64,000 nt of DNA from Dastarcus helophoroides (Eukaryota; Arthropoda; Insecta; Coleoptera; Bothrideridae), in assembly GCA_028583605.1 (NCBI GenBank), contig CM053326.1, positions 50,094,159 to 50,158,158 of the forward strand. Reading direction: 5' to 3'. Positions 22,403 through 32,778 of the stretch are shown piece after piece. The position numbers were made by a program, and so were the translations under genes. Position 1 is the first letter of the stretch. Each line of letters begins with the position of its first letter. The notes below the pieces were generated by a model that did no database searches, was not told the DNA's origin, and worked only from the letters and a program-made list of their open reading frames with translations.

Positions 22403-22993
22403 GTAAGTATCTGGCAGCATTTGTAATAATATAAAAAAATATTGTGATTAATTGTAAAAAATTGGTAACAGTTATTGGGCTGGCAAGAAAGTAATTTAGT
22501 TTTTTTCACATACACAACGTTATTTAAATTTTTTTGAATGAATTCTGTGGATGATGTTTTTTAAGTTTTGAAATTTGATATCAAACAGATCGAGGTTCAT
22601 TTTTGAAGCGCGTGGTGAGAGATTTTACTTGTAGCTGATAGTTGTGGGTCAATTTTAACATGGAGTGCAAAAACGAACATTTTTGGCATATTTTACTTTT
22701 TTATTTCCGCCAAAGACGGAAAGCTGCAAAAGCTCATAAAGAAATATGTGAAGTTTATGGTGAAGATTGTATAACAGAACGCACTTGTCAGAATTGGTTT
22801 AAAAAATTCCGTTCTGGAGATTTTTCACTCAAAGATGATCAACGTTTTGGTCGACCTACTAAAGTTGATAACAATTAAATTAATGTCATTATTAAAGAGG
22901 ATCATCATATAACTCTTCAAGAGATTTCAGTGAGATTAAATGTATCACACACAACCATTGAGAATTACTTAAAATGTCTTGGACAATAGTTAA

Positions 22994-23229
22994 CCCTTTC
23001 GCGCCGAAGACCGTATATTCCCGTGTGACAATGTGACAAATAGTCGAAGAGTGTATTTATCCGAATTATATTTTTAATTTAGTACAATATTCTTGTAGAG
23101 ACGTCGATTATCGTACTTTTCCGGTAAATGAATGCTATAACGACAAAGACCATATGATTCCGTAAACCTCGAAAACTGCCCGCCTTATGGGCATACTTAA
23201 AAATAGGAAAATAGCACGTCGCGAAAGGG
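22994..23229. mobile_element. piggyBac-type MITE in the mariner
   Basis: 236 bp with ends CCCTTTCGCG..CGCGAAAGGG inside TTAA duplications (22990-22993 and 23230-23233), the target site used by piggyBac transposases. It interrupts the mariner reading at LGQ/VKNLD. Confidence 0.85.
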
Positions 23230-23281
23230 TTAAAAACCTCGATATTTGGGTTCCGCATAAACTGAGGGATATTCGATCGAC

Positions 23282-23316
23282 GACGAGATCTAACAAGATC
23301 GAAACCGGTATTTGGT
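23282..23316 (+). ncRNA. 5'-truncated hammerhead core at the left end of the retrozyme-like element
   Basis: The CGACGA remnant, GATCT-AACA-AGATC, GAAACCGGTA and TTTGGT are present. The upstream stem I arm and CTGA are lost at the insertion boundary. Confidence 0.6.
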
Positions 23317-23631
23317 TTCCAAACTTCGAATCTAATAAATGTTCAAACCTATTGGTCTGTGCATTAGAATCCTTGTCTTCGGGGAACTTTTTCCTAGAGA
23401 GCAACCGCTTCACTAGCTGGCAGTGTTTCAACTGTTGGTAGTTCAGCTACCTATGATTCGCCACTATACACGCCGCCTGGAGGGCTGCATGAATTTTTGT
23501 AGTCTAGGTTGCATTCTACTTGCATACGACATTGTTGGCGGTGGCCTTAGTTTCTCTATGGACCAAAGGTGACGGTAGTACTAAGAAATTACACGCTTGA
23601 CGTCCGTGAATTCTTTAGTACTTACTTATCG

Positions 23632-23731
23632 GAACATTTGTTAGCATTCGAGTTCGATATACCAAACTGACGAGATCTAACAAGATCGAAACCGGTATTT
23701 GGTTTCCAAACTTCGAATCTAATAAATGTTC
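23632..23731 (+). ncRNA. hammerhead ribozyme candidate (type I), intact core
   Basis: Stem I outer arm GAACATTTGTTAG (23632-) pairs with CTAATAAATGTTC ending 23731. Inner stem ACCAAA/TTTGGT (23661-23666, 23698-23703). Core CTGACGA 23667-23673, stem II GATCT/AGATC 23674-23687, GAAA 23688-23691, CCGGTA to 23697. The cleavage triplet is GUA here instead of GUC (both fit NUH). It is on the sense strand of ETS intron 1, so it would be present in the pre-mRNA. Confidence 0.75.
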
Positions 23732-24730
23732 AAACCTATTGGTCTGTGTATTAGAATCCTTGTCTTTTGGGAACTTTTTCTAGGAGAGCAACCGCTTCGC
23801 TAGGTGGCAGTGTTTCAAGTGTTTCAACTCTTGGTAGTTCAGCTACCTACGATTCCCCACTATACACGCCGCATGGAGGGCTGCATGAATTTGTAGTCTA
23901 GGTTGCATTCTACTTGCATATGAAAGATATTCATTTGACACAACGAATCAATATTTGCGATACATATCTTGAAAATGATCCCTTCTTGAAAAGAATCATT
24001 ACTGGTGATGAAAAATGGATCACCTACATTAACATCATTCGAAAACGATCATGGTCCAAGCATGATGAACCAACACAAACCACATCAAAAACTGAGTTGC
24101 ATCAAAATAAAAAGATCATGTTGTCGATTTGATGGGATGGTGTTGTGTACTTTGAGTCGTTTCGAAGGAACCAGACAATCAATTGGTATGTGTACTGCCA
24201 ACAGATAATAAAACTGGATGAAGCAATCAAAGAAAAAAGGCCAGAATTAGCAAATCGGAAAGGAATTCAGATGTATACTGCCAACAGATAATGAAATTGG
24301 TTAAAGCAATTAGAAAAAAGGCCAGAATTGGCAAATCGGAAAGGAATTGTGTTCTACCATGACAATGCCAAGCCTCACACATCTTTGTCAACTCGTGGGA
24401 AATTATTGGAGCTTGGTTGGGAAGTGATGTCGCATCCCCATACAGCCCTGACGTAGCACCTTCTATTACCATTTATTTCGCAGTTTGCAGAACTCTATGA
24501 ATGGCAAAAATGTTCCCAAATGATGATGACCTTAAATTGCACTTAGTTCAGTTTTTTCTGAGAAGGATCAGAAATTCTATGAGCTGCAACAAAGCATGAA
24601 ACTGCAACAAAGATGGCAAAAGGTCATTAAACAAAATGGAAAAATGTAATTGATTAAAACAGCTTGGTATTAAAAAAAAATGTGTTTTTTTATACGACAA
24701 AACCGAAATTACTTTCTTGGCAACCCAATA

Positions 24731-25028
24731 TTCCATGCCCTGTTGCGATTTTCTTTTTGGATATATCGATACAACGTAGTGCAGCTGACATCTTTTAAAT
24801 CAGCAACTGTTAGCCAAATCATTCCTTCTTCTACAGCTTCTCGTATATTAGGTACACTAGATAGGCACACATCACTGTTTCTGAGGAGGTTTCTAACCAT
24901 AAAAATCTAAGCAACTGTTCGCCAACTCATTTCTTCTTCTACAGCTTCTCGTATATTAGGTACACTAGACAGGCACATATCACTTTTTCTGAGAAGATTT
25001 TTGACCATTAAGACTTCAAAATCTGCTC
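24731..25028 (-). pseudogene. pogo/Tigger-type transposase N-terminal fragment, tandemly duplicated
   Basis: The minus strand encodes MVRNLLRNSDVCLSSVPNIR and REAVEEGMIWLTVADLKDVS followed by CTTLYRYIQKENRNR, with an HTH-like layout (psq/pogo type). A second, very similar copy lies directly upstream (FEVLMVKNLLRKSDMCLSSV). The assignment rests on the basic start, the REAVEE helix and the TTLYRYI recognition helix. Confidence 0.5.
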
Positions 25029-25239
25029 TTTTGGTGGAACGGACTGGTCCTTGGTTATCTTCAAAAATTGAAATACCGAACTTGTTCCCTGAAACCAAGA
25101 AAGATTAAAAAACGCAACAAAGATGAGTATCTCTCTGAAGGTGACAGCTTGGCTGTCGAAACGCGTTAGAGCAATCTTTGTTGTGTTTTTTAATCTTTCT
25201 TGGTTTCAAAGGATAAGTTCTGTATTTTAAATTTTCAAA
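25029..25239. mobile_element. FB1 copy, shortened centre
   Basis: Left arm intact to AACGCAACAAAG, then directly the stem-loop GAGTATCTCTCTGAAGG and full right arm to TAAATTTTCAAAAT. The terminal 25 bp of the right arm are absent. Confidence 0.8.
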
Positions 25240-25772
25240 ATCTGTAACAAAAACAAATAAAGTAGGTAGGACTCTATGAACCATTGCACTCCGAGATTAC
25301 AAAGACCACTTTAGGCTCGACAAGCTAAAATAAAATTTTTGAAGCAATTCAAGACGAGTCAATAATGATTAAAAAATGAAAAAAAAACTAAGTTACGAAT
25401 GAATAAAGTTTTAAAATAGCGTCTTCTTTCAATAACTTGAAGTTTTGTTGCATTTTTGTTCAGAACGAGATATGCTTTCAAAAACTTAAACTCAAAATTG
25501 ATGGCAAGAAATTTACTCACAAAATTGGGCTAAGTGACAGTTGCACATAAAAACCAAAAATTAATCAAATAGTAGCTTATGTTAGGCAAAACTTACACAT
25601 GCATGAAATATTGAGTTGCAAACAAGGGTGACGTCAAGGCAACAGGGGTGAGCACCATTGGGAAACCAAATATTGCAAGGTTGCAAGGATTATCAATATA
25701 GACAGAGTCTCTGAATAAAGAAGATAGCCCATTTTAGAAAGTGACTTTTCTCACTTTTTTCTTACTTTACCT
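25240..25772. other. intronic spacer
   Basis: Ordinary AT-rich intron sequence. No repeat or coding signal noted. Confidence 0.4.
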
Positions 25773-25893
25773 TAAATTAAAATACAGAACTTGTCCCCTG
25801 AAACCAAGAAAAAGTAAAAAACACAACAAAGGTTCTTTGTTTCAGTGGACAAATTCTGTATTTTAATTTTTGAATATAACTAAGGACCAGTCA
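25773..25893. mobile_element. FB1 copy lacking its hairpin centre
   Basis: Left arm to AACAAAGG joins TTTGTTTCAGTGGACAAATT directly. The ribozyme-like centre is deleted. Confidence 0.75.
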
Positions 25894-25986
25894 ACGGTTT
25901 TCTCCAGGACATGCTAATGGGCATAAAATACTCCATAAGTTTGTCCAATTGCTCGATTTTTTAAAATTTTTAATGATAAGATACAT

Positions 25987-26193
25987 AAATTGAAATACAG
26001 AACTTGTCCCCTGAAGCCAAAAAAGATTAAAAATCACAACAAAGGTTGCTCTAACGCTCTAACGCATGTCATCTTGGCTGTCGAAACCCGTTAGAGCAAC
26101 CTTTGTTGTGTTTTTTAATCTCTCTTGGTTTCAGGGGACAAGTTCTGTATTTAATTTTTTAAAGATAACCAAGGACCAGTCGTTCCACCAAAA
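25987..26193. mobile_element. FB1 copy
   Basis: Both arms are present except the outermost 45 bp of the left arm. The central loop is reduced to GCATGTCATCTTGGCTGTC. Ends CAGTCGTTCCACCAAAA. Confidence 0.8.
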
Positions 26194-26206
26194 ATAAGAT
26201 ACATAA

Positions 26207-26582
26207 TGTTACGAGCTTATCGTGGTTCGAATTGATTCACACGTGCATTGAAAATAATACCCACTTTATTACCAAACTAAACTTGGATCACCACAATTGA
26301 ACAATTAACTCATTTATTATTGACTTCTACTAACTGACTAATTACACTGACTCACTGACTCAAGGGAAAGCTGACCGCCATTTATAGTTTTGGCTCCCGG
26401 CTTCTAGAACTTTTTGGCAGATAAAGCTTATCGTTTGCCGAAATTTCTGGAACGCTTATCTGCCGTTTGTTTCGTTATCGCGGCCGCTTTCCCCTCATCA
26501 GATCCTTCTAGAAACTTTTTTTATTTACTAAATTCTAGAATTCTATTCTAAATTCTATTCCATCTATTTACATTGCGTTACA
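26207..26582 (-). mobile_element. solo LTR A (gypsy-type, minus orientation)
   Basis: Read on minus it begins TGTAACGCAATG and ends GCTCGTAACA. Inside are GAAATTTCGGCAAACGATAA, AGCCGGGAGCCAAAACTATA with a TATA-like ACTATAAATGGCGG, and AATAAAGTGGG near the end. It matches LTR B in these words. Two TGACTCA (AP-1) sites lie at 26348-26354 and 26356-26362. No internal retroelement sequence and no matching short target duplication was found. Confidence 0.75.
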
Positions 26583-26941
26583 ATGGCGGTGGCAGCTCGT
26601 TACAATAATAATAACAATAAACTAACAATTAATACATTATTTGGTAATATAAAATGAGAAACTAGAAACCACGAAATATTAAGCTTCATAAATCTTATTT
26701 AGCGCATTGTACCTAATAATAGATGATCATCCTGTTCTCAGAAAAGTCTCTTCTTAAAAATCAGTCTGGCCAGAAATTCCCTTTAAATTTGATACAACTC
26801 CATTTAACGCTTCTAAGAATCTATTAGCTAAACTTGCTCCTTCCTAAACTTCAGAGTAATTTGCATTGTTGATAAGACTAACATAAGTTTTTTTATTTGT
26901 TTTATTTTAGACATTTATTTATTTTGAATGTTAACTTTCAG
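26583..26941. other. 3' end of ETS intron 1
   Basis: AT-rich intron with a T-rich stretch before the acceptor TTAACTTTCAG at 26931-26941. No other signal. Confidence 0.45.
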
Positions 26942-27226
26942 ATCCTCTGGAATGGAACAGCGACCACATTAAATCTTGGTTGTCATGGTGCACGAAAAAG
27001 TTTTCCTTGAATCCGCAACCAGATTACAAACACTTTCCAGAAAATGGGTCCGATCTGTGTAGTCTCAAACTCAACGAATTCGAAAAATGTGCCAATAATG
27101 AAAGAACAGGTACAGTTCTGGCTAAACATATCGCTCATCTTCGACATAGTGTAACTGGAAGGCCTAGCAGCCCTTTAAACGTGAAGTGTGCAGCGTTTAT
27201 GGAAAACAATGAAGATGATGATAAAG
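26942..27226 (+). CDS. Ets21C: ETS gene coding exon 2: PNT (pointed/SAM-like) domain
   Basis: Residues 264-358 of the long isoform. With the G from exon 1 it reads DPLEWNSDHIKSWLSWCTKK, FSLNPQPDYKHFPENGSDLC and NNERTGTVLAKHIAHLRHS. This is the PNT pattern DP..W...HV..WL.WA...F.L......F..NG..LC.L....F......TG..L..HL..LR of ERG/FLI proteins. PNT domains mediate protein interaction and docking of MAP kinase partners. The acidic tail FMENNEDDDK precedes the donor G|GTAAGT (27227). The leftover G makes Asp with AT of the next exon, giving DDDK-DPYQ. Confidence 0.9.
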
Positions 27227-27807
27227 GTAAGTCATAAAAGTTGCGAAGTTGTAATGTTCTCCCCTATTTCTGATTTCTAACCGGGGTGCAATGTCTGGAG
27301 AGTGGACCACGCGGACCGGACGTTGTTATTCTACCCCAGGGAGACTCAAATCCTTTAATCTCTAACAAAATCTTTACCAGCTATAATGACTATTACTGGG
27401 AGCTTATCAATTTCACTAGTTTCAGCCGTCTGCGAAATAGCACCGATAAATTAAAATGACTTGATCCTATTTGAAAAAAAAAAAAAAAATGAATTTACAA
27501 AGATTTTTTAATGCGATATCTGTGACCATTACTAAACGTTTCGATATTTCTTTGAAGATGATGCTTGGGCTATCGAAACACGTTCTGTTTCTTAAATTTT
27601 TCTTGGTTTCAGGAGGCAAGATTTGTATATCAATACTGTCTTATAGCAAAATTCCACAGGTGAAGTCTTAGCAATAAAACAATCTTTAATTAATAATACA
27701 AAATGCACTATACAGGGAAGGTAGTAGAGCTCCTACAATTTGTCGAGAGCTTTACCATATTGACTCGTCCTGTTTAGCGTGGAAACTTTGAATAAATTCA
27801 GTTGAAC
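27227..27807. other. start of the 25.6-kb ETS intron 2
   Basis: Contains an A-run near 27475-27490 and an FB1 right-arm remnant at 27538-27645 (TTTGAAGATGATGCTTGGGC to GATTTGTATATCAAT). Otherwise no signal. Confidence 0.45.
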
Positions 27808-28563
27808 TGTAACGAAATGTAAATTGTAGAATTTAGTACATAAAAAAAGGTTTCTAGAAAGATCTGATAAGGGGGGGGGCGGTAACGAAACAAACGGGAG
27901 ACCAGCGCTCCAGAAATTTCGGCAAACGATAAGCCTTATCTGCCGAAAAGTTCTAGAAGCCGGGAGCCAAAACTATATAAGGCGGTCAGCTTTCCCTCGA
28001 GGCAGAGAGTAGCTTTCGATCGGCGGCCTCCGCAGCTGACAAAATTATCACTACAATAATGTTCACTAAAAGACGGCGGTCAAAGGAACGAAAGTTTCGG
28101 AACCGCGTTAAACTACCAAAGAACCATGATGATGCCCCGAGGCAGTTAATCAATGTAGTTAGTGAGTTACAGTCGACTCCCGCTAAAGTTGCGCCCGTTA
28201 AAGTTGTCCGTTCGTTAAAGTTGACAAGATGCGATCGCCAAAGTTGCGCGGATATTCCCTCCATCTAATTTTCGAACGACGAATTAGACTTCCGAGTTTT
28301 GGCGCCACTGTTGAATGACCCACTCAACCGCACAAGGAGCATTAAAACATATACTTTTTTCGACAATGGTAGGGATGGTAGAGGAGCAGTAACTTTAACG
28401 GTCGATACAGTCCCGTGGGCGCAACTTTAGTGGGAGCCTACTGTAGTAGTTAGAAGTTAATTAAACAGTATTAGTTGTAGCTGTAGTGTTCCGAGTTTGG
28501 TTTGGGAATAAAGTGAAATAATTCACACGTGGTAATCAATTTGAACCGATAAAACCCGCAACA
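27808..28563 (+). mobile_element. solo LTR B (gypsy-type) with a nested Tigger-like MITE
   Basis: Begins TGTAACGAAATG, ends ACCCGCAACA, flanked by the 4-bp direct repeat GAAC (27804-27807, 28564-28567). The promoter-like ACTATATAAGGCGG (27971-27984) is followed by an initiator-like TCAGCTTTCC, and AATAAAG sits near the end. It resembles LTR A over the U3 part but has extra R/U5 sequence. The open stretch at 28059-28265 (basic, begins MFTKRRRSKERKFRNRVK) crosses the MITE boundary and is probably chance. Confidence 0.8.
28170..28443. mobile_element. Tigger/pogo-like MITE nested in LTR B
   Basis: 274 bp with inverted ends CAGTCGACTCCCGCTAAAGT and ACTTTAGTGGGAGCCTACTG, flanked by TA on both sides. 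CAGTNGACTCCCG-type ends with TA duplication are typical of pogo/Tigger elements. No coding. Confidence 0.8.
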
Positions 28564-29916
28564 GAACTATAACTCTGAATCAGGTTGATTATTGTTTATT
28601 GGTTTTGTTTAGGGTTTTCCCCTACAGAGAATGAGAACCATTTACCAACTTTCTTTTTTCAAATTAAATGATATATCTTGTGACTTCTCCAACTTTCTTT
28701 TTTTAAATTCAATGTTATATCTTGTGACTTTTTCAATAGGATTACAATCCACAAGCAAGTGCCCCACCCTGCCCTATTCTAGTTACGCCTATGTATATCC
28801 AAGTATAGACATTTCATTCAACACAGATAAGTAAAAATGAAAAAAAAATCGCAGTAAAAATTGAGACACCCGACTTTTAGAATTATGAAGCTTTATCAAT
28901 TTCCATGTTAGCTCTCCACATAATCTAGTTTATTTTTCCCCCCAAAAACATATACAAAAGAATGGAAAGCGAGCCAAGTTACTGCTCGCATGCAAAATCA
29001 AGTGTCAACACTTACAAAGTTAATTACAGCGTAATAAATAACTTAGTAAGCTAATATGGTAGTTGAAAGGGCGTCCTGAATTGAAGCCAAAGATAATCCT
29101 ATCCCGGTTGGAATTTATCCCCTAATCCCGCCCCTATCTCATTATACAGCGCCGCGGGATTCGTGATATTGTTTTCTTGATTACCTGCTCCTTTCTGTCA
29201 TCGCATCTTAGTTATGCAAGGAAAACCATCAAGTCGTCGTATGTCAGTCCCTAGATTTCCATAATTAAACATAAAATCCATCCTAAGTTAAACGACCGGC
29301 TCTATTCTGACTGGGCAGGAGGTTTAAGGATAACGGAATTTGCATTCATATGTCCCTTGACATAAACGGAATAAAAGCTGAAAACAAATTTAAAATAGTA
29401 GGAATATTAAACATAAATTAACTCCTTGAATCCTATATTTTGTCAAATTACATGGTAAGACAATAATAGTCATTATTATTATTATTATTATTATATTATA
29501 TTATATTTTTGGAGTTCCATACCTTAATGATGAATATTTTCGGAGTTAGCACTAATTCAAGCAACGCAGTAATTGCGGTTGTAATCGAACATTTTAGCGC
29601 AATCCGACGCGATCTCATAAACTGTATTAGTCATGGATTTCTTGCGAATCAAGCTTTTTATCTGAGATCTTATCAACCCAGTTATCAGTTCCATAAATAT
29701 TTGGACTGATTGTAGAAAAAAGTATGTATATCTGAAAATGGACACTTTTTTTATTTTCCAATTATAACACTAGAAAATTTGGATAAAGTTTCAAATTCAT
29801 ACAAAAATAAAAATGATTTAATTTGATGATTGTTCACTTTAGTAATTGGTATGGAACCCTAAATTGTACGAGCCCGACTCGCTCTTGGCTGATTTTTTTT
29901 TATCAAGAACTATTAA
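28564..29916. other. intronic sequence of ordinary complexity
   Basis: No repeat family match apart from an (ATT)n tract at 29471-29506. GC-richer blocks at 29070-29230 with GATA-like words (AGATAA, TTATCC, CTATCTC) could be regulatory. That is only a composition argument. Confidence 0.35.
29471..29506. repeat. ATT/ATTAT microsatellite
   Basis: Simple run of ATT units grading into TATAT. Confidence 0.85.
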
Positions 29917-30005
29917 ATTCTAATACACAAATCAATAGGTTTGAACATTTATCAAAGTTTGGGAACCAAAAATCGGTTTCGACCTTGTTAGATGTCAGTC
30001 AATTT
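29917..30005 (-). mobile_element. degraded retrozyme-like fragment
   Basis: CAATAGGTTTGAACATTTAT and GGTTTCGACCTTGTTAGATG identify a minus-orientation copy whose hammerhead core is mutated and whose ends are missing. Confidence 0.55.
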
Positions 30006-30172
30006 AAAACATAAAATAAACCATAGAATACTTTCACAGTTTGTTTCTGTCGTTTGAAATATGAAAAATTGTAAATTAATAATTGTTGATAATGTTACAA
30101 TGTTACAAATACTAGGATTAGTCTTTAAAATAAGCAAATAAAACTTTCAAAGATTATTTACAACATAATACG

Positions 30173-30359
30173 TTGAAATACAGAACTTGTCCCCTGTAAC
30201 CAAGAAAGATTAAAAAGCACAACTCTGAAGATGACAACTTGGCTGTCGAAACGCTTTAGAGCAACCTTTGTTGTGTTTTTTAATCTTTCTCGGTTTCAGA
30301 GGGACAATTTTTGTATTTTAGTTTTTGAAGATAATCAAGGACCAGTCCGTTCCACCAAA
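30173..30359. mobile_element. FB1 copy with shortened left arm
   Basis: Left arm starts at TTGAAATACAGAACTTG and jumps from AAGCACAA to CTCTGAAGATGACAACTTGG. The right arm is complete to CCAGTCCGTTCCACCAAA. Confidence 0.8.
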
Positions 30360-32280
30360 CAAAATACGTGTTCAACAAAAAGGATAATATTTCTCTAATA
30401 CAAGAAAGTTTATCGGATTGCCTTTATACAATTGCAAGTGTGATAATAGCTTTTCCGAATGATTCGATTTATTTTCATTCTTCTATTGCTTAATCGCCCC
30501 ATTTCCAATTCTATCCACTTTCCGGGGAAACCGATTTACGCGTTCCGGTAATAGTTTCACCGGGATCTTATCTCTTCAATTGCTCCATAGATATAACCTT
30601 ACTTACCCTTTTCTATCACAGAGACGGTTTATTACGATTTAGTTTTTGACACAATGAAATCCCAACAATTTAGGGGCAATGTTAAATAAATCTTGAACAT
30701 TTAATAAAACATTGTATTGTTAGTAAACGAATTAGCTTCTCATTCGTATCTAGATTCAACTATCTGCATGTAACTGAAGGTTGCTTATGTAAAAATAAAT
30801 ATTTAGTCTACGTCTAGTCCATATGTATAACTAGTACCATTACAGTCTAGTTAATTAACAATTTAAAAAATGTGTTGATTCTTTCGACAGTTAATAAAAA
30901 TATGAGCGAGGGCTCGTTTAATGAGAAATGACATGTCTAATAAATCGCAAAAAATTTCAAATTCTCGCACAAACAGTTGCAAAAGTATTAAAAAATAAAG
31001 CTTGAAGAAAAAAAGGGCTCCACTTTTTCGCAAATAATTCCAAAATTGCGGGCAATTTTGGAAAAGAATCTTAGAGAAGAAAAAATTTCAAATAAAAAAA
31101 TTTTAATCCTCCAGATTTCTCCATCTCTATCTATATTTATCTCTAGTCTCAGTAATTTAAATTTAAAGTTGAAAATAGTGACGGCGAGAGAGACACAAAT
31201 AAGAGAATTATTACTTAAATTTTCCAATATATTATAAAACAATCATTTTTACGATTTATTCAAGGGCTCTAAAAAGCAACATGGTTCCAGCATAGTCGAG
31301 ATTATTTTTTCTCAATTTAATAGAAAGTATTTAATATAACTGACATATTTCTTAAGTAAATTTAACTAAGAAAAAATAATTAAAAAAATAACCAACCTGG
31401 GTCACAGAAATGTTAAATAAAATTAATAAACATAATGTTTTCGACCAATAAGAGTCTACCATGAAGAATAAAAAAAAAACTGTTTAACGTTATCGGAAAA
31501 GGCTCAAACTATTCGGTTTTTTTAATATGTGAAGGGTAAGATGCAAGAAATTCAAAAATAAGGGGTACACTAATGCACACATGAACAAAACTGTTTATTG
31601 CAATAATATTAAATCACCTTCGAATAAAAATATATTTTCATCGTTGAATCGTTATTGTCAACGTGGCACGTCAAGCTGGGAAGAAAATTTACGGGACAAT
31701 GGGATTGCTGGCAGGATTACAGAGCTGCAGGAGAGCATCTAAAAGTCAAATCTGGGCGCTCGACCTACACCAGGATTTCACTATAGATCAACCCGAGGGC
31801 TTAGCCTTACGCCCCTGCATTTATAACATCAAACTTAAGTGAAATAAAGGCTCCTAAACATTACCAATGTCCTACAAGAAGTTAGGCTTCTATTGTGTTT
31901 AAGAAACGAATAATATGCAACATGTATGCTTTATGGAATGCTGCTAATCGATTCATCAACTAAAACTAAAATTTTGGCTTTGTTTAGAGAAATTCTGTTA
32001 AATTATTGCTTGTCCTAGTGTCCTAATTAATAAATATCGAATAAAAAACCTTAGTGAATCATTTTTCACAGCTCGTTTATTACTAAATTTATTTTAATTG
32101 ACTTTAAACAAAAACATCAAAAAGGGAAAATTATAAAATGCACTATCCGCAGAAAAACATTATTTCCCATAAAACTTATTGATTTTAAGGTGCAAAGACA
32201 GAAAAGAAATACATAATTCAAAATAATATTTATTATCGAAAATTGCTTAGATGAAGTGACAATGTTTAAAGCAAGTGAAG
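30360..32280. other. intronic sequence with small repeat fragments
   Basis: A GC-richer block at 30480-30620 includes CTTTCCGGGGAAACCG, which resembles STAT or kappa-B sites. An FB3 remnant lies at 31390-31470 (AGTCTACCATGAAGAATAA). A GC-richer stretch at 31660-31830 matches nothing I know. No convincing exon. Confidence 0.35.
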
Positions 32281-32292
32281 AAAGTAAATTTA

Positions 32293-32365
32293 ATGTATGT
32301 ATGTATGAATGTATGTATGTATGAATGTATGTATGTATGAATGTATATATGTATGTCTGTACCTA
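32293..32365. repeat. ATGT microsatellite
   Basis: Runs of ATGT interrupted every 12 bp by GAATG, about 70 bp. Confidence 0.9.
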
Positions 32366-32549
32366 TTATTACATTTAAATACCTAATAAACAAACCCACT
32401 AGCTTCCTGTGATAAATATTGGTAATTTCCTAAATAAATTTAAATATAAAGACGATCCCAAAAATTGGATCCTATAGGGTAAAAATTAATGATAATAATG
32501 AAATGATAAAAAAGGAAAAAGTAAATTTAGAGCAGCATTATATAAGATT

Positions 32550-32778
32550 TTTTTTTGGTACAACGGACTGGTCCTTGGTTATCTTCACAAATTGAAATAC
32601 AAAGATTGTCTTCTGAAACCAAGAAAGATCAGGAAACACAACAAAGGTTGCTCTAACACTTTTCGACAGCCAAGAAGCCAAGCTATCATCTTCAGAGAGA
32701 AACGCGTTAGAGCAACCTTTGTTGTGTTTTCTAATCTTTTTTGGTTTCAGGAGAGTAGATTTGTATTTCAAATATAAA
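32550..32778. mobile_element. FB1 copy
   Basis: Left terminus GGTACAACGGACTGG. The hairpin centre is shortened, so the arms meet at AGAGAGAAACGCGTTAGAGC. The right outermost 40 bp are lost. Confidence 0.8.

Larger units (their letters stand above)
23275..23925 (+). mobile_element. retrozyme-like tandem element (387-bp monomer, 1.7 units) in the mariner
   Basis: It is flanked by the 7-bp direct repeat GATATTC (23268-23274, 23926-23932). Removing it restores the mariner peptide RDI-HLTQRIN. It holds two direct copies of a unit. Predicted hammerhead cleavage points at 23310/23311 and 23697/23698 are 387 bp apart, and the part after the second point repeats the start of the first unit almost exactly (AATCTAATAAATGTTC, CTAGGTTGCATTCTACTTGC). 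There is no protein frame. Tandem monomer, ribozyme per unit, permuted ends and target duplication are the known features of animal retrozymes, circular-RNA-derived non-autonomous retroelements. Confidence 0.75.
22661..24655 (+). pseudogene. mariner transposase pseudogene
   Basis: The N-terminal paired-like HTH is clear: RRKAAKAHKEICEVYGEDC, RTCQNWFKKFRSGDFSLKD and HTTIENYLKCLG. After the piggyBac-type MITE the frame continues NLDIWVPHKLRDI (23233-23273), and after the retrozyme-like insert HLTQRINICDTYLENDPF, ITGDEKWITY (first catalytic Asp) and HDNAKPHTS (second Asp). Stops and frameshifts occur at 22876, 22987, 24130, 24289 and 24453, plus a duplicated KRPELANRKGI block (24240-24345). It is not translatable. 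Confidence 0.9.
22475..24728 (+). mobile_element. mariner transposon, dead, carrying two nested insertions
   Basis: The left end TTGGGCTGGCAAGAAAGTAA and right end TTACTTTCTTGGCAACCCAA are inverted repeats flanked by TA on both sides (22473-22474, 24729-24730). Removing the two inserts (22994-23229 and 23275-23925) leaves about 1.35 kb, the normal mariner size. It belongs with the mellifera/irritans-type mariners. It lies in intron 1 of the ETS gene, same strand. Confidence 0.93.

Noticed and set aside
28059..28265. 69-codon basic frame in LTR B
   Set aside because: Crosses the boundary of the nested MITE at 28170, so it cannot be an old gene; likely chance.
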